NCBI GenBank assembly: GCA_052116865.1
Contig: JBQKKG010000002.1
Span: 124,001 to 188,000 of the forward strand
Length of the DNA stretch: 64,000 nt
DNA from: CAUPWF01 sp963515125
Lineage (GTDB): Bacteria; Bacillota; Clostridia; Lachnospirales; Lachnospiraceae
Direction of reading: 5' to 3'
Part shown: piece by piece, positions 43,710-52,672 of the stretch
Position numbering within the stretch: the stretch's first letter is position 1
How the letters are laid out: each line of letters opens with the position of its first letter
Position numbers and translations under genes: made by a program
Notes under the pieces: generated by a model
The model's input: only the letters and a program-made list of their open reading frames with translations
Told to the model about the DNA's origin: nothing
The model's database searches: none

Positions 43710-44036
43710 TATATCTTCCTCCTAATATTTTTTTGATACAATCTTATTATCTCTAAGTTCTTCTTTTTTATGTATTTAGAAATTCTTTTTTAAATTTGAT
43801 ATATTTTCAGATTTTTAACATTTTTTTCTTGCTTTTTTAGGTATATTATATTATACTATCACTTGTAGGAAGGATACTTTCTACAACCCCTTATTAATTA
43901 TTTATACTCCCCTCAAAAAGACCAATGGCTCCCCCATTGGTCTTTTTACTTTTATCCATAAACAATAAAATTAGGGCCAGACATTGTTTGGAACAAACTA
44001 AAATTTGTACCATTTACAATACTCCCGCCCCCATAC
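43710..44036. other. Gene-free stretch, AT-rich leader and terminator
   Basis: Contains the promoter region of the Ser/Asn-rich gene, with a TATAATATAATATA run around 43843-43858 on the minus strand, and the terminator at 43915-43947. Nothing else seen. Confidence 0.5.
43915..43947 (-). terminator. Bidirectional-looking terminator after the HAAS-domain gene
   Basis: Perfect 14-bp stem AAAAAGACCAATGG (43915-43928) and CCATTGGTCTTTTT (43934-43947) with a 5-base loop; T runs on both strands. Confidence 0.85.
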
Positions 44037-44486
44037 TTATCGTCTTCTGCTTATAATTCTTATCACAATTACTACCATTAAAATCGGAAGTAAAATCGGT
44101 GCAACTAAACTAACAATTCCAGTTATGATTGAAAATACTGTTATAACTATTAATACAATTGATACAATGGCTAGCAACTTTTTCCACCATGTATTTAATC
44201 CAAATATATACATAGAACGTTGTGCGCTCTCAGTTCCATTTTGCCTTTGATGTTCCTGTGATTCATGAAGATATTCTTGTTTTTCCGTGCCGGATGCATC
44301 AATCACAGTTCTAGCTAACATCCAAGGATCTCCAAGCTCTTGAATGACTTCATCTTCCAAATGTCCGTTCCTTACTTCGGATGCAATGTAATTGTTATAA
44401 TAATCTATATTTTCTTGCACTACTGAGCCATTTAAATCATTCTCTAATGCCTCTCTAAGCCGTTGCAAAAATTCGCTACGATTCAT
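44037..44486 (-). CDS. HAAS/DUF1700-like membrane protein
   Basis: 149 residues. The first 65 residues form the helical HAAS-type domain (RSEFLQRLREALEND, then VIQELGDPWMLARTVID). After a polar linker, two hydrophobic segments at about 103-122 and 124-143 and a basic tail RIISRRR. Such domains usually pair with a PadR-type regulator, but none is next to it. GGAGG upstream of the ATG. Confidence 0.75.
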   Translation of the reverse strand: MNRSEFLQRLREALENDLNGSVVQENIDYYNNYIASEVRNGHLEDEVIQELGDPWMLARTVIDASGTEKQEYLHESQEHQRQNGTESAQRSMYIFGLNTWWKKLLAIVSIVLIVITVFSIITGIVSLVAPILLPILMVVIVIRIISRRR

Positions 44487-44667
44487 ACTCTTTCCTCCTG
44501 AAAATGGCCATATTTTACCATTTAATTCATACGTATTATTTCATGATTCATTTGCTTGAAAAAAACCTTGCACTTAGAATAGCATATTAATGTGACTATT
44601 CCAAGTCCAAGGTCTTAAATTTTTATTATCTAACCATAAATTTTCTAAAAATGTATAGAATTATAAA

Positions 44668-46779
44668 CTAAACTTCAAACATTAAATCACCATAAGAGGG
44701 CATTGGCCACATTTCCTTATCGACTATCATTTCCAATGCATCTACTGGTTCCCTTAAAGCTACCATAGCCGGGCAAACATCCGTGTAGAAGTAAGTTGCT
44801 TGTATTTTTCCTTCTTCTTTTTTAGCTGCTTTAGATGTAACGTCATTCAATTGGACTAGTGCACGCTTGGTTTCTTGCAATAACGTTGTGGTCTCTTGTA
44901 GTATACATGTTTGAACTTCTGCATCAACACCCGCTTCTCTTACAGCAACAACCGTATCTGCAAGTACTTTAGTATATCTTATTACTACAGGAAGAATATG
45001 TTTACTTACAATGTCAATCATAGAACGTGCTTCGATATTTATTGCTTTCGCATATGCCTCATACTGGATCTCTTCTCTTGATTCCAATTCAGCTTTCGTG
45101 AATACTCCAAACTTTTCAAACAGATGAATTGCCTTTTCTGTTGTTAAGGCTGGAATTGCTTCTACCATAGAAGTTATATTTGGCAACCCGCGACGTTTTG
45201 CCTCCTCTACCCACTCCTCCGAATATCCATTTCCATTAAAAACGATTTTATAATGCTTTACTGCATATTCTTTAATCAAATCATGTACAGCCTCTTCAAA
45301 ATCATTCGCACGCTCTAATACGTCACATGCATCCGAAAATGCTTCTGCTACAATGGTATTAAGCACTACATTCGGAGCCGCTACCGAGTCTCTAGAACCT
45401 ACCATGCGAAATTCAAACTTGTTGCCTGTAAACGCAAACGGCGAAGTTCTATTTCTATCCGTTGCATCTTTTACAAAGTCAGGGATTGCTCTCACTCCAG
45501 TTTCTAATGTACCACCCTTTAAACTATGTGTTGCTGATCCAGTACTAATAAGCTGTTCTAACACATCATCTAATTGATCTCCTAAATATACCGAAATAAT
45601 TGCAGGTGGTGCTTCCGCAGCACCCAATCTATGATCATTTCCAGGATCTGCCGCGGATTCACGCAATAAATCCGCATGCTTGTCAACTGCACGTAGGATG
45701 CAAGTAAGTACCAATAAAAATTGAATGTTTTCATGCGGTGTTTTTCCAGGCTCCAATAAATTTTTTCCATCGTCCGTAACCAATGACCAGTTATCATGTT
45801 TTCCAGAACCATTTACCCCTGCAAAAGGCTTTTCATGTAACAAACAATGAAGACCCTTTCGGGATGCAACCTTTTTCAACACTTCCATAATCAGTTGATT
45901 GTGATCTACTGCAACATTACATTGCGCATAAATAGGAGCCAATTCATGTTGCCCCGGCGCCACTTCATTATGCTGCGTTTTAGCAGACACACCTAATTTC
46001 CACAGTTCCTCATTTACCGCTTTCATATAATCAGAAACTCGTTCTCTTATACTACCAAAATAGTGATCGTCTAATTCTTGCCCTTTTGGCGGCATTGCAC
46101 CAAATAGTGTACGGCCTGTAAAAATCAAATCTTTTCTTTTTAAAAACTTTTCTTTATCAATTAAAAAATATTCCTGCTCCACTCCAACCGAAGGTGTTAC
46201 CTTCTTGGCGGTGGTATTACCAAATAAACGAAGTAGACGAAGCGCCTGTTTATTAATTGCCTCCATGGACTTCAACAATGGAGTTTTCTGATCCAATGCC
46301 TCTCCTGTATATGAGCAAAAAGCGGTTGGTATGCACAATGTAGCCCCTGCTGCATCTCTTCTTACGAATGCCGGTGATGTGCAATCCCACGCTGTATACC
46401 CACGCGCTTCAAACGTAGCTCTAAGACCTCCTGAAGGAAAAGAGGATGCATCCGGCTCTCCTTTGATAAGTTCTTTTCCAGAAAAACTCATTAGCACCTT
46501 ACCGTTTGTCATCGGTGCTGATATAAATGAATCGTGTTTCTCAGCCGTTACTCCAGTTAGTGGTTGAAACCAATGGGAATAATGAGTAGCTCCCTTTTCA
46601 ATAGCCCATTCTTTCATCTCATGTGCAATGACATCTGCTGTCACTAAATCTAATTCTTTGCCCTCTTCTATTGTCTTTTTTAAATCTTTGTAAACCTTTT
46701 TGGGTAGACGTTCCATCATCACGGTATCATTGAACACATTTTCTCCAAAAATCTCAGCTACATTAATGAATTCACTCAT
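44668..46779 (-). CDS. glnN: Glutamine synthetase type III
   Basis: About 703 residues, the length of GSIII and twice that of GSI. Motifs: TGVTAEKHDSFI near the N terminus (GSIII), FCSYTGEALDQKTPLL, KTQHNEVAPGQHELAPIY (metal and glutamate site), NGSGKHDNWSL and the ATP region NRTSPFAFTGNKFEFRMVGS. Forms glutamine from glutamate and ammonia. The ATG at 46779 has AAGGAAA upstream; the one at 46803 sits just past a hairpin with no ribosome binding site. Confidence 0.96.
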   Translation of the reverse strand: MSEFINVAEIFGENVFNDTVMMERLPKKVYKDLKKTIEEGKELDLVTADVIAHEMKEWAIEKGATHYSHWFQPLTGVTAEKHDSFISAPMTNGKVLMSFSGKELIKGEPDASSFPSGGLRATFEARGYTAWDCTSPAFVRRDAAGATLCIPTAFCSYTGEALDQKTPLLKSMEAINKQALRLLRLFGNTTAKKVTPSVGVEQEYFLIDKEKFLKRKDLIFTGRTLFGAMPPKGQELDDHYFGSIRERVSDYMKAVNEELWKLGVSAKTQHNEVAPGQHELAPIYAQCNVAVDHNQLIMEVLKKVASRKGLHCLLHEKPFAGVNGSGKHDNWSLVTDDGKNLLEPGKTPHENIQFLLVLTCILRAVDKHADLLRESAADPGNDHRLGAAEAPPAIISVYLGDQLDDVLEQLISTGSATHSLKGGTLETGVRAIPDFVKDATDRNRTSPFAFTGNKFEFRMVGSRDSVAAPNVVLNTIVAEAFSDACDVLERANDFEEAVHDLIKEYAVKHYKIVFNGNGYSEEWVEEAKRRGLPNITSMVEAIPALTTEKAIHLFEKFGVFTKAELESREEIQYEAYAKAINIEARSMIDIVSKHILPVVIRYTKVLADTVVAVREAGVDAEVQTCILQETTTLLQETKRALVQLNDVTSKAAKKEEGKIQATYFYTDVCPAMVALREPVDALEMIVDKEMWPMPSYGDLMFEV

Positions 46780-46812
46780 CTCTTTTTTCCTTTCCTGTTC
46801 CATCTATATACG

Positions 46813-46842
46813 AAAGGCATTCCAATTCCTTGGAACGCCTTT
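46813..46842 (-). terminator. Hairpin between fba and glnN
   Basis: Minus-strand AAAGGCGTTCC (46832-46842) pairs with GGAATGCCTTT (46813-46823), one A-C mismatch, 8-base loop; the tail TTTCGTATATAG is weak, so it may let some transcripts through into glnN. Confidence 0.6.
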
Positions 46843-46852
46843 GTTCTTTAAC

Positions 46853-47716
46853 TTATGCTTTGCCTACTGATCCAAATAATTCCATTTTAGTTTTTACACA
46901 CCCTTTAATTGCTTCTGTACCAGGTGCTAATAACTTACGAGGGTCAAAACCTTTTCCTTCTAAGTCCTTACCTGCTTCGATATATTTGCGCGTAGCATCT
47001 GCAAATACTAATTGGCACTCTGTATTAACATTTATCTTTGCAACACCTAAATCAATTGCTTTTTTAATCATCTCATCAGGGATTCCAGTCCCACCATGAA
47101 GAACTAATGGCATATCACCTGTCAACTTTTGAATAGCATCTAATGTTTCAAAACTAAGACCTGCCCAATTTGCAGGATATTTTCCATGAATATTCCCAAT
47201 ACCAGCTGCTAACATGGAAACTCCAAGGTCTGTAATCATCTTGCACTCAGCTGGGTCTGCACATTCTCCTTGTCCAATAACTCCATCCTCTTCTCCGCCA
47301 ATCGATCCAACTTCCGCTTCAAGAGACATCCCTTTTTCAGCACAAATAGCAACTAATTCTTTTGTCTTAGCAACATTTTCTTCGATTGGGTAATGAGATC
47401 CATCAAACATAATAGAAGAAAAACCAGCTTCAATACATTTCATACAACCTTCAAAGCTACCATGATCTAAATGGGTTGCAACAGGTACGGTAATTCCCAA
47501 CTCTTCAATCATCCCATTAACCATTCCAACAATTGTTTTATATCCAGTCATATACTTCCCTGCACCCTCTGATACACCTAAGATTACTGGTGAATTCAAC
47601 TCTTGTGCTGTAAGTAAAATAGCCTTTGTCCACTCTAAGTTATTAATATTAAATTGTCCAACTGCATAATGACCTGCTTTAGCTTTTTCTAACATTTCTT
47701 TTGCTGATACTAACAT
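46853..47716 (-). CDS. fba: Fructose-bisphosphate aldolase class II
   Basis: 287 residues. Zinc ligands and catalytic residues are in VATHLDHGSFEGCMKCIEAG, SIMFDGSHYPIEENV and AGIGNIHGKYP; the phosphate site is VLHGGTGIPDEM. Glycolytic and gluconeogenic cleavage of fructose 1,6-bisphosphate. The ATG at 47716 has GGAGG seven bases upstream and matches the usual LVSAKEMLEKA start; a reading from 47755 adds 13 unlikely residues. Confidence 0.95.
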   Translation of the reverse strand: MLVSAKEMLEKAKAGHYAVGQFNINNLEWTKAILLTAQELNSPVILGVSEGAGKYMTGYKTIVGMVNGMIEELGITVPVATHLDHGSFEGCMKCIEAGFSSIMFDGSHYPIEENVAKTKELVAICAEKGMSLEAEVGSIGGEEDGVIGQGECADPAECKMITDLGVSMLAAGIGNIHGKYPANWAGLSFETLDAIQKLTGDMPLVLHGGTGIPDEMIKKAIDLGVAKINVNTECQLVFADATRKYIEAGKDLEGKGFDPRKLLAPGTEAIKGCVKTKMELFGSVGKA

Positions 47717-47941
47717 TTCATTTCCTCCGCTTCTTGAATTTGGATTTACATTCACTCCTACTATTATAACTCAAAGTAGAAAAAAAAGGAACTACTAAAT
47801 TTCAGCGCTCCTTGCTGCTGTTAGATGAAAAATCCGATATTGTATTCCTCTATATTTCTTATCTAGCAAACATAGTATATCAGAAGAATTCCTTTTACAC
47901 TAGTAACTTTTTAAAATTTTAATCTTATTTGTTACGGAATT

Positions 47942-47983
47942 AAAAAACAGATAAGGAAAAAAGCAAAACTGCTTCCTTATCTG
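47942..47983 (-). terminator. Terminator after tRNA-Glu
   Basis: Perfect 11-bp stem: CAGATAAGGAA (47973-47983 as read on minus) and TTCCTTATCTG (47948-47958), then TTTTTT (47942-47947). One of the strongest terminators in the window. Confidence 0.92.
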
Positions 47984-47999
47984 CAACGCATTCCATTAC

Positions 48000-48071
48000 T
48001 GACCCGCAGGGGAATCGAACCCCTGATTCCACCGTGAGAGGGTGGCGTCTTGACCGCTTGACCAGCGGGCC
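48000..48071 (-). tRNA. tRNA-Glu (anticodon CTC)
   Basis: 72 nt. Acceptor GGCCCGC/GCGGGTC with one G-U, anticodon stem CCACC/GGTGG with loop CTCTCAC, T arm AGGGGTTCGATTCCCCT. Single gene, terminator 17 bases downstream. Confidence 0.95.
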
Positions 48072-48150
48072 ATAAAAGTATCACACTTGCATATTGTATA
48101 TTATTTTCACACAATATACAAGTGTTATTTTATATATTTTTATTTTTTAC

Positions 48151-49527
48151 TTAAAACATGCTTAAATATCCTTGTACAAAAATGGCTAATACAATAATTG
48201 GAAGGACAAATGTCAAATAAAAACGGATTCCTCTTCCTGTCGGAAATTTCATACCTTTTCCAGTGTTAGCTTCTTTTATAAAGTTATCCCATCCCCATCC
48301 ATAACGCGAAACACAGAACAACAAGTATACTACCGAACCAAGCGGAAGCAAATTATTACTAACAATAAAATCTTCAAAGTCCATAATACTTTTCCCCATT
48401 ATTGTAACATGGGACCAGTCTGTAAATCCTAGCACACAAGGAACAGCCAGAATTAGGAGCAACACTCCATTGATTAGCACTGATTTTTTTAAGCTCCACC
48501 CCCAAAGATCTCTAGCAAATGTAATAATATTCTGAAAAACAGCTATGACTGTTGACAATGCTGCAAACGTCATAAATAAAAAGAACAACGTGCCCCATAT
48601 ACGTCCTCCTGGCATTTCATTAAATACATTGGGTAGCGTAACAAATACAAGTCCTGGACCTTGTCCCGGATCTACACCAAATGCAAAGCATGCAGGAAAT
48701 ATAATAAGCCCAGCTACAATCGCTACTACCGTGTCCAATATAGCAACACTAATTCCCTCACCAGTCAATGCATGTCCCTTATCAATATAGCTTCCAAAAA
48801 TTGCCAATGCGCCAATCCCAATACTCAAAGTAAAAAAGGCCTGCCCCATAGCAGCAAAAATCACTGTCATAAGACCTGTTTCTTTCACCCTTTCTATATT
48901 TGGCATCAGATAAAATTTCAAGCCCTCCATTGCATTTGGTAGCGTAAATGCGCGAATCATTAAGACAATCATAATCAATAGTAAGCTTGACATCATAACC
49001 TTGGTAATTGCTTCAACACCCTTTTGTAATCCTAAGGAACATATCAGAAGTCCTAAAATTGAAATAATCACCATCCAAAGCAACATCTCATTACGATTAG
49101 AAGTGAGTGCCCCGAAGATATTGGCAACTGCCTCCGGACTTTGTGCCACAAATTCTCCCTTTGCCATCTTGAAAAAATATGCAATCATCCACCCACCTAC
49201 CGTGGTATAAAACATCATTAGAAGATAATTACCAGCCATTGCACCATATCGATACCAATGCCATTTTGTTCCTTTTGGTTCTAATTCATTAAAAGAAAGG
49301 GCGGCACTTTTCCTGCTTGCCCTTCCTACTGCAAATTCACTTACAATAATGGGTAGTCCTAAAACAACTAGGAAAAATAAATAAATCAGTACAAACAAAC
49401 CACCGCCATACTGACCTGTTATATAAGGAAATCTCCATACATTTCCTAATCCAATTGCACATCCTGCTGAAATTAATATAAATCCTATTCTCGAAGAAAA
49501 CTTTTCTCTTTTTTCGTTATGTTCCAT
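48151..49527 (-). CDS. Sodium-dependent transporter (NSS/SNF family)
   Basis: 458 residues with about eleven hydrophobic segments. The N terminus RIGFILISAGCAIGLGNVWRFPY is the NSS hallmark with the sodium and substrate sites of TM1; FSRKSAAL-type cytoplasmic loop residues and the TM6 SIGIGALAIFGSYI segment follow. Bacterial members import amino acids such as tryptophan or tyrosine with sodium. Its ATG directly follows the stop of the lipid kinase gene. Confidence 0.93.
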   Translation of the reverse strand: MEHNEKREKFSSRIGFILISAGCAIGLGNVWRFPYITGQYGGGLFVLIYLFFLVVLGLPIIVSEFAVGRASRKSAALSFNELEPKGTKWHWYRYGAMAGNYLLMMFYTTVGGWMIAYFFKMAKGEFVAQSPEAVANIFGALTSNRNEMLLWMVIISILGLLICSLGLQKGVEAITKVMMSSLLLIMIVLMIRAFTLPNAMEGLKFYLMPNIERVKETGLMTVIFAAMGQAFFTLSIGIGALAIFGSYIDKGHALTGEGISVAILDTVVAIVAGLIIFPACFAFGVDPGQGPGLVFVTLPNVFNEMPGGRIWGTLFFLFMTFAALSTVIAVFQNIITFARDLWGWSLKKSVLINGVLLLILAVPCVLGFTDWSHVTIMGKSIMDFEDFIVSNNLLPLGSVVYLLFCVSRYGWGWDNFIKEANTGKGMKFPTGRGIRFYLTFVLPIIVLAIFVQGYLSMF

Positions 49528-50475
49528 CTATATTTCTGATTCTCCTTCTAGTAAATTATCCACCTTCTTCATAAGACCTTGTTTCTTATCTGGATGAACC
49601 ATAATTTGTAGTTCTTTATTTCTATTTTCAACAACCACATGATTATGTTCTCCTCCAAATTCCCCATCTAGGGTCCATGGTATTTCATCCAATGAATCAA
49701 ATACCACTTTTTTCGCCTTAAAAGAATACATATGTTTTGTATCTATTTGTTCTATCAATAGTGCACCTACGATTTCATTAAGCTCCAAAGGATTTTTAGG
49801 CATCTTTATTAATGTGACCTCAAATTCTCCATCATCAAACACAACATGATTCCCTATAATATTCCGAAAACCCCCTACTGATCTAGAATTTGTAACCATT
49901 CCAAATATGAATTTTTCTTCTATTATTTGATCCTCATATGTCACTTTCAGTTCATAGGATGGAATATTGTATAACCGCTTCATTCCCTCTAGTACATATG
50001 CCAAATGTCCCAATACATTTTTAATTTCTTGCTTTGTCTGATAAGAAACATCAGTAAAGAGCCCAAATGCCGCAATATACACGAATGTGTCGTCATTAAA
50101 TGCACCAACATCACAATCAAATATCACGCCATTCACTGCGGTGTCAGCTGCTTCTAACATATTTTTAGAAATACGTAGGCTATTTGCAAAATCATTTGTA
50201 GACCCTGCTGGAATATATCCAATTGGGATACGATCGTTTCTGTGCATCATCCCCGTAACAACTTCATCTAATGTTCCGTCACCACCACTGCATACAAGCA
50301 GATCAAATTTATCCGTGTACGTAGATACCCTTTTCAACGCATCCATATAGCCTTGTGTAGGATACACTACCAGTTCATAATTTGCTTTCGCCAAAATATC
50401 TAAAATGTCCGCAAGCCTTGACTTTATTTGTGCTTTCCCAGCATTCGGGTTATATATAAATAATAATCGTTTCAT
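49528..50475 (-). CDS. Diacylglycerol/lipid kinase family protein (YegS/DagK-like)
   Basis: 315 residues. Starts LLFIYNPNAGKAQIKSRL; the nucleotide motif is VCSGGDGTLDEVVTGM (about 61-76) and PAGSTNDFANSL (about 90-101) is the lipid kinase hallmark. It probably phosphorylates diacylglycerol for phospholipid recycling. In an operon with the NSS transporter downstream. Separated from the Crh-like gene by a terminator. Confidence 0.92.
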   Translation of the reverse strand: MKRLLFIYNPNAGKAQIKSRLADILDILAKANYELVVYPTQGYMDALKRVSTYTDKFDLLVCSGGDGTLDEVVTGMMHRNDRIPIGYIPAGSTNDFANSLRISKNMLEAADTAVNGVIFDCDVGAFNDDTFVYIAAFGLFTDVSYQTKQEIKNVLGHLAYVLEGMKRLYNIPSYELKVTYEDQIIEEKFIFGMVTNSRSVGGFRNIIGNHVVFDDGEFEVTLIKMPKNPLELNEIVGALLIEQIDTKHMYSFKAKKVVFDSLDEIPWTLDGEFGGEHNHVVVENRNKELQIMVHPDKKQGLMKKVDNLLEGESEI

Positions 50476-50512
50476 CCCATCACCTCATATAAAAATCAAT
50501 TTGAGCTTCTAG

Positions 50513-50536
50513 CAAAAAAGAGCACTTTCATGCCCT
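50513..50536 (-). terminator. Terminator of the murB-rapZ-whiA-crh operon
   Basis: Minus-strand AGGGCAT (50530-50536) pairs with GTGCTCT (50519-50525), GAAA loop, then TTTTTT (50513-50518); two G-U pairs. Confidence 0.75.
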
Positions 50537-50544
50537 TTTATCTA

Positions 50545-50802
50545 TTATTTTACATTACTTAAGAATGCTTCAATACCTGTTGCTGCCTCCTCTTCATCCA
50601 AGCCATCTGTTACAACAACAACTTCTTCCCCTCCACTGAGTGTCAGGCTCATCATTCCCATAATACTTTTAGCATTAATTTTCTTGTCACCCATTTCAAT
50701 ATACACTTGACTTGAGTACTGACTAGCCTCTTGTACCAATAATGCAATTGGTCTTGCGTCCAATCCATTGTCATGTTTTACTATCACTGGTTTCTTAATC
50801 AT
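50545..50802 (-). CDS. crh: HPr-fold protein with Asp at position 15 (Crh-like)
   Basis: 85 residues with the HPr layout. Position 15, normally the phospho-accepting histidine in GLHARPA, is aspartate here (NGLDARPIALL). The regulatory serine is kept at exactly position 46 (KINAKSIMGMMSL). HPr without His15 but with Ser46 defines Crh of Bacillus, where the residue is Gln and the gene also follows whiA. It therefore probably works as a co-regulator with CcpA on HPr kinase phosphorylation, not in sugar transport. Starts within the whiA stop (ATGA). Confidence 0.85.
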   Translation of the reverse strand: MIKKPVIVKHDNGLDARPIALLVQEASQYSSQVYIEMGDKKINAKSIMGMMSLTLSGGEEVVVVTDGLDEEEAATGIEAFLSNVK

Positions 50803-51755
50803 AATGTACCTCCTTGTTCTCTCAACTTCTCTGCCATATCACTTAACTTACGAAGTCTGTGATTCACTCCTGACTTGCCAATCGGCGTTTCCAACAATTC
50901 TCCTAATTCTTTTAAAGTTACTTCTGGATATGTCAACCTTACAACTGCAACATCTTTCAACCCTTCTGTTAACTTATCCAAACCTATTGTTTCTTGAATA
51001 AACTTAATATCATCCACCTGTTTTACTGCTGCTGATACTGTTTTGTTTATATTCGCCGTTTCACAATTCACTTTTCGATTGACTGTATTACGCATTTCCT
51101 TTAGTATGCGCACATTTTCTAGTTCCATTAATGCTACGTGAGCTTCCATAATATTCAAAATGTCTACAATCTGTGATCCTTCTTTCAGATATACAACGTA
51201 TGTTTTTTTGCGTTGTACAATCTTAGCATCCATAAGAAATGTATTAATCATATCCTGCAATTGTTTTGCTTTTTCTTTCGATGCACATACAATTTCAAAA
51301 TGATAAGATTTATTTGGGTCGCTCATGGAACCGCCTGCTAAGAACGCTCCTCGTATAAAGGCACGTTTACAACAGGTCTGTTGAACTACAATATTTCTTA
51401 CAATAGAAAGTTCTTCTACTATCTCACCATTGTCATCTAATAATTTAGTTGCTTGCAACAAACGCATAGCATCGTTATGCTTGCCAATGATTATACAATA
51501 AGAAACGCTTTTTTTAACAAGATTTCTACGAATAGAAATTTCAGTATTAATATTAAATGTTTTTTTGATTAATGTAAAGCACTTTCTTGCAACAGATATA
51601 TTTTCCGTATGTATCTTTACACGATATGTTCCACTACTTGTAATAAGAACATGGCCACACATACTAGTAATTGCAGCAATTTCTGCAATTTGGCAGTGCC
51701 TGCTTTTTGCAATATGAGTGGATAATTCTTCTTTTATATTACCTGAAAATGACAT
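50799..51755 (-). CDS. whiA: DNA-binding protein WhiA
   Basis: 318 residues. Begins MSFSGNIKEELSTHIAKSRHC, has the LAGLIDADG-like region with RAFIRGAFLAGGSMSDPNKSYH and ends in the WhiA helix-turn-helix TYPEVTLKELGELLETPIGKSGVNHRLRKL (core EVTLKELGELL). A cell division and sporulation-linked regulator in Gram-positives. The ATG at 51755 with GAGG upstream is preferred to a TTG five codons earlier. Confidence 0.96.
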   Translation of the reverse strand: MSFSGNIKEELSTHIAKSRHCQIAEIAAITSMCGHVLITSSGTYRVKIHTENISVARKCFTLIKKTFNINTEISIRRNLVKKSVSYCIIIGKHNDAMRLLQATKLLDDNGEIVEELSIVRNIVVQQTCCKRAFIRGAFLAGGSMSDPNKSYHFEIVCASKEKAKQLQDMINTFLMDAKIVQRKKTYVVYLKEGSQIVDILNIMEAHVALMELENVRILKEMRNTVNRKVNCETANINKTVSAAVKQVDDIKFIQETIGLDKLTEGLKDVAVVRLTYPEVTLKELGELLETPIGKSGVNHRLRKLSDMAEKLREQGGTL

Positions 51756-51791
51756 ATTATTCCTCAACAATCTTTTTGCTATACTACGTAT

Positions 51792-52670
51792 TTAATGCGC
51801 TTTCACTTTCGCATCCTTTTCAATATCTCGATGTTCTATCTTGATTCCATAGACATCTTCTTTTTTTAAACTTTCAAAAAGTTCGTTTGCCAAAGTTACA
51901 GACCGATGTTTTCCTCCTGTACATCCAATAGCAACAACAAGTTGGTTCTTTCCTTCAGCAATGTAGTTCGGGATCAAAAAGTGAATCATATCATTTAATT
52001 TCGCCATAAATTCATTTGATTTTTCATTATTCATTACAAATTCTCTTACAGGCAAATCATTTCCACTCATATATTTTAAACCTTCTACATAATAGGGATT
52101 CGGTAAAAATCTAACATCAAAAACAAGATCCGCATCGTTTGGAATTCCATACTTGAATCCAAAGGATAGTACCGTTACATATAAACTTTTAAATTCTTTA
52201 TTCTCAACAAATATTTTTGTCAACTCTATTTTTAACTCTCTCGTTAGCATTTGACTCGTATCTACAATATAATCTGCCTTCTTTTTTATAAAGGCTAATT
52301 CTCTTCTTTCCAAAGCAAGACCACGGTCCACTCTTCCATCTCCAGCTAATGGATGACTTCTCCTTGTCTCTTTGTACCGTTTAACCAAAACTTCATCAAG
52401 TGCTTCTAGAAAAAGTACTTCGTAAGTAAGTTTTGATTCGTCCATATCTCTTAATACAGTATCTAGTTCGGAAAAATTCCCTCCGCTTCGTATATCAAGT
52501 CCTAATGCAATCTTATTAACCTCGGCATTTGGTACTCTTAATAATTCCGCTAATTTAGGCACTAATGGAATAGGTAAGTTATCAACACAAAAATATCCCA
52601 TATCCTCTAGCATCTTAAGTGCTGTACTTTTCCCTGCCCCAGACATTCCTGTCACAATTACAAATCTCAT
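51792..52670 (-). CDS. rapZ: RapZ/YvcJ family nucleotide-binding protein
   Basis: 292 residues. P-loop TGMSGAGKSTALKMLEDMGY at residues 6-25, the RapZ motif GCTGGKHRSV near the end (about 259-268). GTPase/ATPase that binds RNA or nucleotides; in Bacillus YvcJ affects competence. Two bases separate it from murB. The usual next gene yvcK is absent: whiA follows after 36 bases. Confidence 0.95.
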   Translation of the reverse strand: MRFVIVTGMSGAGKSTALKMLEDMGYFCVDNLPIPLVPKLAELLRVPNAEVNKIALGLDIRSGGNFSELDTVLRDMDESKLTYEVLFLEALDEVLVKRYKETRRSHPLAGDGRVDRGLALERRELAFIKKKADYIVDTSQMLTRELKIELTKIFVENKEFKSLYVTVLSFGFKYGIPNDADLVFDVRFLPNPYYVEGLKYMSGNDLPVREFVMNNEKSNEFMAKLNDMIHFLIPNYIAEGKNQLVVAIGCTGGKHRSVTLANELFESLKKEDVYGIKIEHRDIEKDAKVKAH

Positions 52671-52672
52671 GT

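Noticed and set aside
44668..44668. Selenocysteine or stop-codon recoding in the TetR pseudogene as an explanation for its TGA
   Set aside because: The second stop is TAA and no SECIS-like structure is evident, so simple nonsense mutations are more likely (the stops are at 39045 and 38712).
45353..46567. Antisense frames within glutamine synthetase
   Set aside because: Shadows of a strongly conserved gene on the minus strand.
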